From Toxonevra muliebris (taxonomy: Eukaryota; Arthropoda; Insecta; Diptera; Pallopteridae): a stretch of DNA of 64,000 nucleotides. How positions within the stretch are numbered: position 1 is the first letter of the stretch; each line of letters starts with the position of its first letter. Both the position numbers and the translations under genes were made by a program. This document shows positions 36,847 to 47,403 of the stretch, piece after piece. The DNA lies in NCBI GenBank assembly GCA_963691655.1, contig OY829326.1, forward strand, positions 142,494,998-142,558,997, in the 5' to 3' direction. The notes under the pieces were generated by a model. The model did not search any database and had not been told where the DNA came from. It saw only the letters and a list, made by a program, of their open reading frames with translations.

Positions 36847-36963
36847 ACGAGGAAACTTGATTCTGGAAACTGTCAAATGTGTGGGAAAGACGAGGAATGC
36901 TTCTTTCGTCTTACCCACTCTTTCCAATATAGTTTGACAGCTTCCAGAAACAAGTTTCCCCGT
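36847..36963. repeat. Palindromic hairpin element downstream of the channel gene
   Basis: GGAAACTTGATTCTGGAAAC, followed by TGTCAAA, pairs with TTTGACAGCTTCCAGAAACA, followed by AGTTTCC. The centre GACGAGGAATGCTTCTTTCG continues the dyad. The ~117-nt unit starts only 30 bp after the channel stop codon, so if the 3' UTR extends that far the mRNA would carry a long imperfect hairpin. A small foldback MITE is the likely origin. Confidence 0.6.
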
Positions 36964-36966
36964 ATA

Positions 36967-38140
36967 AATACAGATTATGTAGTTAGGGCATTGTAAGCAG
37001 TTTTTATTTCTATTTCTTATTTCTATTTAGATATATTTTTATGTACTATTTAATTTAATTCAAGCAGTCTTAAATAATTTTATCATTTACGACTATATTA
37101 AAAATAGTGTTAGAATTTATAAGTATAAAATTAAGCTCTTGATAAGCAAAATTTGGCAAGTGATATATTTATTTATAAAAATAATTTTGTTTTTACCGAA
37201 AATAAAAAGTGAAAGCGGTGTTATGAAGTTTAGTTGATATTTGAAAAGTAGGTTTCCAAGTTCGAGCTTTTGCTTTCAAACTGAAAAGAGCCATCAATCT
37301 TTCATGGCATAATGCTTGACTTGGTGTGTTGCCTCCAAATTACTGTTTTAGCGATTATCCTTCAACATTTTGAATGAACTTTTGCCAGAAATTTGTAAAA
37401 CAAGAAGGTAATCACCCAAAACTGTACCAAGTTATATCTAGCAATGAATTCTGGAGAAGCTGAATTTTTCAATTTTTTTTTTTTGTATATACTTTGTATA
37501 AATGAAGAAAATACCAATCAGATTAATAAATATTCGACAGCCCGAGCAATACCCTTAATGCAATAATTTTTCGATTCCTGAGCTTCAGAAGAAGCCTCAA
37601 ATGCTTTTAAAGACATATATCATAATATTTTATATTTAGGGCTTAGCTTCTTAAGCTACAAGCCAAAACTTCCAGGCATGAGGCTAAGAAAGTATTTTTG
37701 CTGTAGCCAGACTAATTGTAGTAATTTTTGTATGTCCAGGATATCAGAATATGGCGGCATTATTTGTTTTGCCTCGCCCATTCAGTAGCTTTAGGCAATC
37801 TCAGACTATGAGAATATTTTATAGCAATCCAGTGCTCTGATTGCGTCGTAACTGTCTGAGTATATTATTATTTCTTGACTCTTACACTTGCATCCAAGGT
37901 TGAATTGTATGCCTTATAGCCTACTTTTCAAGGACCTAGTAAAAATATGTTGTGCAGTTCAAACCAATCAACCTTGTCCTTACTAGCTATAAAACAGCTG
38001 GCACATTAAAACAAAGAGTTGTCAAAATTGACGTTACCAGCCAGTAATAACTAAAATGACTTAACCGCCAAAAATTTCCAAACAAAGATTTTCTCGTTTT
38101 TAATAAGAAAATAGTTTAAAATTTAAAAATCTAATAAAAC
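36967..38140. other. Intergenic DNA between channel and HDAC8
   Basis: No gene or complete element is seen. AATAAAAAGTG near 37200 could be a poly(A) signal for the channel gene. Confidence 0.4.
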
Positions 38141-39623
38141 ATGCAAAGGAAAATAATTAAATATGTTTACAGTGATCATTTGATGAAAGAAGCAGATAAA
38201 AACCCAGCAGTTCGTGGAAGAGTAAGTCAAAAGAAAGAGTTTGCAGTTTGTTTACGTATAGGAATGCGTAAAAACGCTGAAAACCTATAAAGAAGAGAAT
38301 CCAGCATAAATCCAAGGGTTATTAACTTTAGAAGATAGCTAAGCCGAAACCTTGGACAAAGGCAGCTCCGTGCATAACTAAATAAGAAGTGATCATTCTT
38401 TATTAATGATAGTCCTTTACTAATTACATTGATTTTTGCAGGCTACATTGGCACACGAATTAATAAACTCCTATGGTTTATTGAAACATTTACAAGTGCT
38501 GCATCCAAAAGTTTGTAATCCTGCAGATTTGCGTGGTTTTCATGCTAGTGATTTTGTTGAACAATTGAAAATATGCAAAAGAGAGGTCGCTGAAAGAGCA
38601 GAGAACGAAGATGAATCGGATGATGATTTAGAATTATCAACAAGCATCACAGAAGAATATGGTTTGGGTTTCGATTGTCCGACATGGCCAAATATTCTGG
38701 ATTATGCATGCACTATTGCTGGTGCAACAATGAGTGCATGTGATGAATTATGTAAAAGTGCAGCAGTAAAATCGACAAAAAATGTGCCATCAACACCAGA
38801 TAAAACGAAAGATGAAGCAGAGGTAATATTAAATTGGACTGGTGGATGGCATCATGCACATCGTGATAAGGCAGCAGGTTATTGCTATATTAATGACATT
38901 GTACTTGGAATTTTGGTATTGCGTAAACGTTTCCAACGTATACTCTATGTGGACTTGGATGTGCATCATGGTGATGGTGTACAGGGTGCATTTGAGACAA
39001 CAAAACGTGTATTTACGTTATCATTTCATAAATATGAATGCGGTTTTTATCCAGGTACTGGCAATGCGAGCGATTGTGGTTTTGCTGGAGGCAAAGGATA
39101 CTCTGTTAACTTTCCATATAAGAGTGGCATAGGTGGTGCAAATTATTGTAAATATTTTAAAAGGTATACTTTGAAATTTGAACTTCATTTTTATATATGT
39201 ATGTTGGCATGTTCTAATTCTTCCTTTTATTTTAGAATTACGGCTTTAATTATGGAACGTTATCAACCTGATGCTTGTATACTACAATGTGGGGCAGATG
39301 CTATTGTTGGCGATCCATTAGGAGGCACAAATCTTACGCCTACTGATCTGTTGGAATGTGTTTCATTTGTTTTGAAACGAAATCTACCTACGCTCATTTT
39401 AGGAGGCGGTGGTTATAATTTCTCCAATTCGAGTCGCTTTTGGACTTTACTAACTGCAGCCTTATGTGATCAGCAACTAAATGAAGATATACCTGATGAT
39501 AATCTGCACTTTCTTGAATATGGTCCTGACTATAGTTTGCATATAAACAAAAGCAATTATTCTAAAGACTTGAATACAATCGCATATTTAGAAGATTGTG
39601 CAAAAGTCATAGAAGGTTTGTGA
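38141..39623 (+). CDS. HDAC8: Class I histone deacetylase, HDAC8 type, three exons
   Basis: Exons are 38141-38221, 38442-39163 and 39236-39623. Junctions AGA/GTAAGT...TTGCAG/GCT (phase 0) and AAAAG/GTATAC...TTTTAG/A (phase 2) give a protein of 396 residues, close to the size of human HDAC8 (377). The start MQRKIIKYVYSDHLMKEADK corresponds to the first strand of the HDAC fold. Zinc ligands are in VDLDVHHGDG (Asp, His) and in CGADAIVGDP (Asp). The catalytic His pair is in GGWHHAH and the transition-state Tyr in GGGGYNFSN. The short C-terminus without a tail, and EYGLGFDCPTWPNILDYA, match HDAC8 better than HDAC1/3. It would deacetylate lysines (in vertebrates notably cohesin SMC3) in nucleus or cytosol. 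There is an acidic insert EDESDDDLELSTSI and a Lys-rich insert before the active-site segment. Confidence 0.92.
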
Positions 39624-40749
39624 AAAGTTAATGTACCAACAAAGGGTTTATGAATGCTCTGCACTTAGGTTTGTGTATTGGATATTGAAACCGTAAAAAA
39701 GCTCAAAGAGTACATAAAAAAAAAACGATGGTAATATCAAAAATTCGAAATATTGATTTACTGAAATCGTACCCAACACCTTTGATGTAATTTTTCTGTA
39801 GGGAATGTTTCAACATCATTAACTACCAGACTTTTAAAAATTATAATTGATACAAAAACTTTGTACTACCATAAACACAAGAACAATATAATATTTTTGT
39901 AGCTTGTGTTTATAAATTCTCTCAAGCTCCTAGGTGCAGAGTAAATGTAAATATCTTGCTGCTGATTATAATTTAAATATTTTAGAAATAACACCTTTAC
40001 TTTATTTTGCAGAAAACCTAAACAAATACAATGTCGGGCCAATTTAAGCTGCGAAAGTTTTGTAGTTGTTAACAATAAATATATAAACCGAGAAATCTGA
40101 TAAATACAAATAAAAACGTGTTTTTTTTTTTTAATCAGTAAATTTATTGGCTTAAAATTTTCGACAAAACAGAAAATTGCAAATTGAAATATTAACATTC
40201 TATCCAAGTTTCCATTAGTATATTATAAAAAGTTTTTTAGATAAATTTATTGATCATAAAGTATAGACTTATATATACATATATGAAATTAAAATAACTG
40301 AAACAAACAATTATGTTCAAGGATATAGTTACAATAAAAATATTTTAAGAAAACCAAGTCTATGCTATACTGAGAAGGAAAGTATGATTACTCGAGTAGC
40401 TTAACACTAAAAATTGATATGACTTAATAAAATGCTAAACTTTAGTAATCTATAAATACAAATGAAAATAATGAAATTTACTTTAACATTTGGCCAATTT
40501 TCTTTTGAATTTTAGAAGCAAAACAAAAATGAAAATAAATTAATAAATGAAAGAGAACACATGAAGAAAATACATGTTGTTATACATATTTACTCAAATC
40601 GAACAATTAATTCGTAAATTATGCTGGAAAATCCTTAAACTTATTTTTCTCTGTATGCAGAATCGGACGATATATTAGATTTTCAACAATAACATATAAT
40701 TTCCATGTATATATGTATAGATGTGGGTAGCAATTGCAGTTTTTCGTAT
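39624..40749. other. HDAC8 3' flank
   Basis: AACAATAAATATA near 40070 is a plausible poly(A) signal for HDAC8. No additional gene is recognised between the convergent HDAC8 and HCF-like genes. Confidence 0.45.
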
Positions 40750-40839
40750 CCATAATACCCTCGTTTGCTTTATAAAACTTTGAAAACTTGTAATCCATAA
40801 TACCTTCGTTTGCTTTATAAAACTTTGAAAACTTGTAAT
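40750..40839. repeat. 45-bp tandem duplication
   Basis: Two adjacent 45-bp copies (40750-40794 and 40795-40839) start CCATAATACC and end ACTTGTAAT. They differ only at one C/T. The pair sits about 40 bp beyond the stop codon of the HCF-like gene, probably within its 3' UTR. Near identity indicates a recent duplication. Confidence 0.9.
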
Positions 40840-40880
40840 TAAATATTTAGTCTTATTCCAGGAAGATTTACTTGGTTAAT

Positions 40881-41972
40881 TTAATTATCTGCACCGCGAC
40901 CACCGCCACTCGATGGTTTGAAACGTTTACTGGGTGATGCACCACCTAATTCGGATGACATTTTGATGCGTGCATTGGATAGTAAACTACTGCCGGCAGC
41001 AGCTGTACCCGCAGTCGCCCCTGAATGTACTGGATCCTGCAGCCACCTTACTTGGGTTGCCGGTCCATATCCTTTTTCATTACGTGCTGCAATTCTAAAT
41101 ATTATAGCCGGTTTATTCGAACAGTCCACATGTGCTGTAGACAGAGATGAATGTGAAACGGTGCACTGATTTGCTGGGCCAACGTAAACACGGACAAAAG
41201 CCAATTGTGCTGGTGCACGTGCAGCGCCGCCGGCTTTTGCTGCTCCTTCCTTTTCTTTAGTTGGCTTCACAGCTAAGTATACAGAATATTCAATGATTTC
41301 ATTTGAATGCAAGCAAGTTGGTGGTGGCTCCCATGTTAAATGAGCTCCTTCTGATGATTTCGAAATTTTAATAGCAGACGGTGCACCCGGAAAACCAGGA
41401 AGACATGTCTTGAAGCTGGAAACTTCACTCCAATCACTGGCACCATATGTGTTAATGGCACGCAAACGAAAACGATACGCTGTGCCGGGTTCTAGGTTTA
41501 TGCGTTGAAAATTCGATAAATCCGGTAGTGTGTCGGATGATAAAGGTGTCGAAAGACCTGCCGATGACCAAGCTGTGTTGTCAATATAGCCGGAAACAGT
41601 GGCGGAGAGACCATCAAATATGCCAACTGTATGCCATTTGGCGTCTTCTTCGTCGATAATGTTTGTAGTTGTTGGTTTGCCGTCACTTTCCATGGATTTT
41701 CCTGCATTACTCGTTTTTGAAGTAGCTTTCGTGCTGATTGTAGCGGAGTTGATTGTTGTATTTAATGGATCTTTGGAAGCTTCAGCTTTGGCTGCTCCTT
41801 CGGCAATCTCACTTTTCCCATTCAACGACTGCAGTGTTGCATCACTTTCGTGTTCCATGCTTTCCGTTCTGGCGTTAACTGACGCTGTACTCTGCTGCTG
41901 ATCCTCCATTGGAGTGTCCGCGTCGTTCAAAGCGTTCTCAGTTTCATTTTTACTTGTTGCGGTGGATTCCAT
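40881..41972 (-). CDS. Stand-alone C-terminal Host Cell Factor (HCF) homologue, intronless
   Basis: A single open frame of 363 residues starts at ATG 41972. An in-frame TAA lies 12 bases before this ATG, so it is not simply the last exon of a longer frame. Residues 1-105 are Thr/Ser/Ala-rich. From about residue 110 two fibronectin type III repeats follow, with LEPGTAYRFRLRAINTYGAS, then CLPGFPGAPSAIKISKS, AHLTWEPPP, PAQLAFVRVYVGP and KPAIIFRIAARNEKGYGPAT. These blocks are almost word for word those of the HCF-1 C-terminal subunit. The end SPSKRFKPSSGG is a basic nuclear localisation signal as in HCF. The Kelch propeller, basic region and central part of HCF are absent. HCF scaffolds transcription factors and histone-modifying enzymes; this protein could pair with the N-terminal subunit through the Fn3 module. 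A retrocopy of the 3' part of an HCF mRNA is the likeliest origin. Confidence 0.85.
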   Translation of the reverse strand: MESTATSKNETENALNDADTPMEDQQQSTASVNARTESMEHESDATLQSLNGKSEIAEGAAKAEASKDPLNTTINSATISTKATSKTSNAGKSMESDGKPTTTNIIDEEDAKWHTVGIFDGLSATVSGYIDNTAWSSAGLSTPLSSDTLPDLSNFQRINLEPGTAYRFRLRAINTYGASDWSEVSSFKTCLPGFPGAPSAIKISKSSEGAHLTWEPPPTCLHSNEIIEYSVYLAVKPTKEKEGAAKAGGAARAPAQLAFVRVYVGPANQCTVSHSSLSTAHVDCSNKPAIIFRIAARNEKGYGPATQVRWLQDPVHSGATAGTAAAGSSLLSNARIKMSSELGGASPSKRFKPSSGGGRGADN

Positions 41973-44900
41973 ATTTTTATTCTTTTATCTGAATGATTAT
42001 GATCTCATTATTTTAATAAATTATACTCAAAAATTCTCCAATTCTATTCGCTTTTTTAATCACAATTAAATTATATATTCCTGTGAAAAATTTGCAATGC
42101 TATTCTATAAAATTCCAAATCCTAATGTTTTTGACAGCATTAGCAGGTAAACAAAATTCATGTTTGAGAGGCACTGTAATATTTGACATATTCCAGTCGT
42201 GGTTATGCTACAAAACTTATTTGTCAAATAGTTAAGTATGTTGATATTTAAAGTATTAAATCAGCAAAAAAAAAAACATTTCTGTTTTCTCACAGTTTTT
42301 CCACAAAGAGTATTTTATAGACTAGGGCTGTCTTTTCCCATAGGAATATGGGGAAAAGAAACAAATCTCACCGGGAATTTCATTTTAGAAATATTTAGAA
42401 TTGGACTGAGAGTGAAATCATCTCAGAGAGAAAAAGATATAGTTTCAAAATAGAGGTCAGAATCGAAATTACCAGAATAATTATGAATTTAACTTTGGCC
42501 CTACAACTGTTATTTTATTACATTTTGCAATTATTGTTTGTGGCTCTACAACTTTTTATACTTCAAATAAAAAGAGCGAATTTTAAAGATGCTTTTACCC
42601 TATTAAATAATTCTTGGTTATCCCTATGATAAAACAAGCACCTTTGAATATTGTATGAAGAAGATGCACTACGGTTGTTTTTAGTAAGTGTTGCTTCTGT
42701 TGCTAATACAATTTAAACAGTAGTATTTTTTCCACGAGCAAAAAAAAAAAAAGAATTAGGCGAGTTAATTTTCTAGCAGATAATTTCTGTGGCACATTAA
42801 ACAGCCAACAAAAAAATGTTTTCAGTGTTGCCTCATCAATGTTCACACGCGTAAAAACCAATATACAAATTGTAAGAACATAAAATTAAACGTAGCTTGT
42901 ACATTTAACACTTATTCTCACTTAAGGAATTCCAGCAACTTGCCCAAGCGTCAAAGTTTACATGCTTCTTTTCGACAAACATGTAAATTGCGCAAATCGC
43001 ATAATTATTTGCAACCCTGTGATAACACACACCAGCTGTTAAACGAAAAGGCGGTAAAGGGCATTACAAGATACACATGAACAACAAATGTATAAATAAT
43101 ACAAAGATTTTAAGCTAAAAAATGCTAAAGCTAAAAAAGTAAGATATGGAAGGAAATAACGATCAAAACATATATATTTTAGTTTCATAATAATAAGATA
43201 TTTATGTTGTAAGTTGAACCATAAAACTTCTGAGCATGGAGGAAAATTATGTATTATCATGTCGTTAATTATGTTAGTTAATCACTTTTTTAAACTGCAT
43301 ATGTCAAATACTAGAATTTTTATATCAAAGACTCTCTGTATACCGGCTATATTGGTTTCGAACAATTTGCTGACTAATGCAGTTATAAAAAGCTGAAAAG
43401 CAGTTAGCTCTTTTCATTAAGAACTAAATTATGGTCATTTAATTTGGCCTTCATTAATATTCCCCACGTTTCCTTAATCAGAAATTTTGTAAAACAAGTT
43501 TTATGTCATAACCAAAGCATAATGAAAATATACAATGACTTTCAAAAGATTTATGGATAGTAACATATCTTGCTTACTTTCAAGCGAAAATACTTTGTTT
43601 GTATGTAGTGGCGGCTTTGCACTATGGTCCAAAAATCGGATTTGGCGGTATGAATCTCATATTTCAACTTCATAATACAAAAAAAAAAAAAACAATTGGG
43701 ATGTTTACAAGGTATCGTATACTAACATTTGTCATAAATTCTACCGAAAAATAACTGATTTCATGCCACATGGCAACCCTCTTCATATGCCGTTTCTCTG
43801 AAGTTGTTCTAAAGTTTCTGCATTCCGACGCTTTTTATGGAAAAAAATTTATAAAATTCTAAGTTCTTTAATATTTGTGCAAAGTTTAACCTAAAAAAAT
43901 GTCAAACAATATTGGAAGGTATGTTACTTAAAATTCTATAATTATCTTTTGTTATTGAGAAACTTTTTCAAAAGTGTGAAGTTTTGTTTTGTGAATTTAG
44001 AAATGTTTGTCATGTTTTGTGGAACAGAATTAGTTTCATTGCCCCAACATTATATAAGTGGTGAAAGCGTCAATTAGATAGTAAAATTGTCTTTAATTAC
44101 CTACAATCAATTAACCTCAAAATTGGATTGCTCATAAACTAAATATTGATATAAATGGGATGACAATGGATTAATTACCATTAAATTAGGCCATTAAATT
44201 GTTTTAAGAAGAAGCATAGTAAATGGCTCTCGAGTGAAACAATTGCATTTTCTCCAATCTTATGGGAGGGGAAAATGAGGTGAAAGCGACACCCTTTTGT
44301 ATTTTGTCTCATAAAATTTTTAAATAAAGATATAATTGAATACTTCTAGTATTAAATATCTTAACTTTTTCCCATATCAACCTGTGATTTATGTATGTCT
44401 TACCGTTTTTTCGTCATAATCATTTTTTGGAAGTAAAAATATGGGGTTAAACCGAAAACCTCTGAGGTGATTCCGAAACCCACCCCTTTTTCTAAATTTT
44501 CCAAAGGAAAATTCAATACAACTTAAAGTTTTTGAAATAAGAATCATTTTAATAAATTTTTTTTATCGTTCACATATTACGTAAAGCAATTTTTGACCGA
44601 TTTTAACCTCTCTCCTTCTGGTCTTAACACATCGTAACATAATTGTAATAGCTTTTGAATGTTGTTTATTCAAAAACAGCATTGGTTTCAGTATGTAAGT
44701 TTGTAAATCTGTGGATTGCTTCAAAAGTAAAAACTGGGCAAGTAAACGGAGAAAATAGAACAAAGAAACTGTAATATTCATATTTTGTATAACCACTATA
44801 AATAATTCTAAATGAGAGGTTTTCACTGTCAATCTGTTGTAAAATTTATGATAAAGTGATGTGCTTATAATCTTTGGCTTCGGCAAAAAACTTTAGACAA

Positions 44901-45990
44901 AACTTCGATCATTTTTTGCCGAAGAACCGAAGCCGAACATTCTGTCGGATACACATTTTCTGTATTATTTGATAAATAACTGTACAAAAACAAAATTTCT
45001 TTTAATAATTTTTATTAAATTTAGTTCTTTTCCTTTCATAAATTACAATTTCATTTAAAATCATAAATATATTTCATTGGTTTGTTTTAAAAAGTAATTT
45101 TCATTTTTTAAGACTAACATTTAAATATATTTTTTTACCATTAGGTAATTGTTATTAACATGTACAAAAAAAAATTACATTCTATAAACAATTTATGGAA
45201 TTTAACTAAGAATTTGATAGAAAAACAAAAAAAACTTATGTTATAGTAACTTAAGGTCTATAGTGAAATATTCAATGTTTTTTTTTTAAATTTATTCAAA
45301 TATTTCATTTATTTGTATGTACTTATGCACTCAAAATTTTTCATTAGAAATTTTACAAATATTTACAAAATGTTTCAATTTTCAATTGTACATTTAATTC
45401 ATATGTTTGTTTGCATTTTTATTCAATAATTTACGTTTACTTGTATATGATAAGTTTACTTCAGTCACTTTAACTTTCATACCATTGAATCTTTTATTTT
45501 TAATGATAGTTAACAAGCTTATAGTATAATGTTTAGAATTAACTAGTTTATTTTTAACTTTTATTTTTGCTCTAAATTCTTAAGAAATATCCTTGCTAAT
45601 ATATACTTTTATATATACACAGAGCATGCAGACTAGTGATGGATAGAATCTAGCTTGATTGAATATCGATTATGTTATTCTCTAACAGATCTGTAGATCA
45701 AATATTTTGAGTAGTTTAAAGTATAAATACTTGAAAATGAAATACTAAGTGCAAGTACCATAAACCAAGTACCAGTGCAAGTATTTGTACTGATACTTGA
45801 AATTGTTCAGTTCTGTTCTTAAAAAATTGATTATGTATTAATAGTTCTTAAGGATTATTCCTGCGGATAACTCGATCTTTAGTACACAAAAACGACGACT
45901 GCTGACTGGCTATGACAGGATCCTTATATTTAATTTCCAATTTGTTGTAGCGAGTAGTATTGCTACATAGTTGAAGTTAGTGAAAGATTC
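41973..45990. other. Intergenic DNA
   Basis: No gene is recognised. A short hairpin, CTTCGGCAAAAAAC...TTTTTTGCCGAAG (about 44878-44928), is the only ordered feature noticed. Open frames are low-complexity and unsupported. Confidence 0.45.
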
Positions 45991-47070
45991 GAATAACACA
46001 TAATTTCGGGTTAAAAAATTAATTAATTCAACCACATATTAGGTGAATTCCCTCAAAAATGTTAAAGTACATTTTGAAATTTCTGGAATAATCTGAATTT
46101 CAAATATTTGATAACTCTTAAATGTTTTGTAACAAATTTTGAAGTTTATTTGGATTAATATTGAACCCGATGTGGGCTATTTTGAAATTAATTTGGGTTA
46201 CTCTAAAGTAGATTTGGAACATTCTAAATATATTTGATAACTTTTTTTTTAATATTCTGAAGTATATTTGTAATCTTGAAATCAATTTGGAATATTCTGA
46301 AGTCTATTTGTAAGTTCTGAAATTAGATTTGGTAATTTCGAAATCAATTTGGAATATTTTGAAGAATATTTGACATTTTTTTTTTGAATATTCTGAAGTA
46401 TATTTGCAGTTCTGCAATCAATTTTGAATATTCTGTTGAATAATTCGTATATCTGAAAGGAAGTTTGAATATTCTGAAGCCTATTTGGCAACTTCGAAAT
46501 TCAGTTAATAATTTTGAAATCAGAAAGTTTTCTGAAGTTTCTGAAGTCGATTTGAAAACTCTAAAATACTTTTGGATGAGTTTTAGTATTTTACAATTTT
46601 TTATGATATTTTGAAATGAATTTGGATAATCTTCAAGTACATTTGGTAATCCTGAAATAAATTTACTTTAACTATTAAGTAGCAATGAAGTAAAGTCAAA
46701 CTATGAAATCTGAACACTTAGATTTCATTTTCAGAGTCTCAAAAATTATTAACTAGGAATATTTTAAAGTAAATTTTGTAATTTTAAAACCAATTTAGAG
46801 TATTTGAAGCACCCTTGGTCATTCTGAAATACCCCGCTGACCATTTTGTAATTATCAAATCAATTATTGACCATTCTGGAGTCTCTTTGGAAATTCTGAA
46901 ATCAATGTGGAATAATTTTGAGCCCAATTTAGGTAATTTTAAAACAAATGTGGGTTATTCTGAAGAACATTTGGTAATGTTGAAATCAATTTGGAATATT
47001 TGGAAGTATATTTGAAAATTCCGAAATTCATTTTTGAATTAAATTGAAATATATTAAAGATCGTTCGAAA
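45990..47070. repeat. Degenerate ~20-bp minisatellite array, about 1 kb
   Basis: The stretch is built of variations of ATTTGGAATATTCTGAAGTA and ATTTGGTAATTCTGAAATCA, repeated roughly every 20 bases. Pairs often alternate to give a ~40-bp higher unit. At least 25 recognisable units are visible, with substitutions, indels and interspersed poly-T runs. The open frames across it (Ile/Asn/Lys-rich) are products of the repeat. It lies beyond the 3' end of the K2P gene. Confidence 0.75.
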
Positions 47071-47403
47071 AAGGTGGTATTTGAAAATATGAATGGGAAA
47101 TTTTGAGTTTTTTTCTTTTGCTTTGCTCTTGGCAGCGAGTTACTCCTGTGATCAAATATTTCATAGCTGGTATGTCCTTGAATTTCCATCTTTAAGCCAT
47201 AAATTAACTACTAATAGAGGAACTTTTATGGAAACTGGGAATCCAAATCGCCTTGTTCCTATCTTATATCTTTACGACTGCAGTTAGGGCTTAGGGAGTC
47301 GAGTTATATCAATTCTTTGGTTTGCATCGATTGTCTCCATCACCAGTGTAAACTTGATAATTTAATTACTATATTTTATACACTACTTTCAAATACTATC
47401 AAT

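Noticed and set aside
46282..46491. 69-codon Asn/Ile/Lys ORF
   Set aside because: Generated by the ~20-bp minisatellite.
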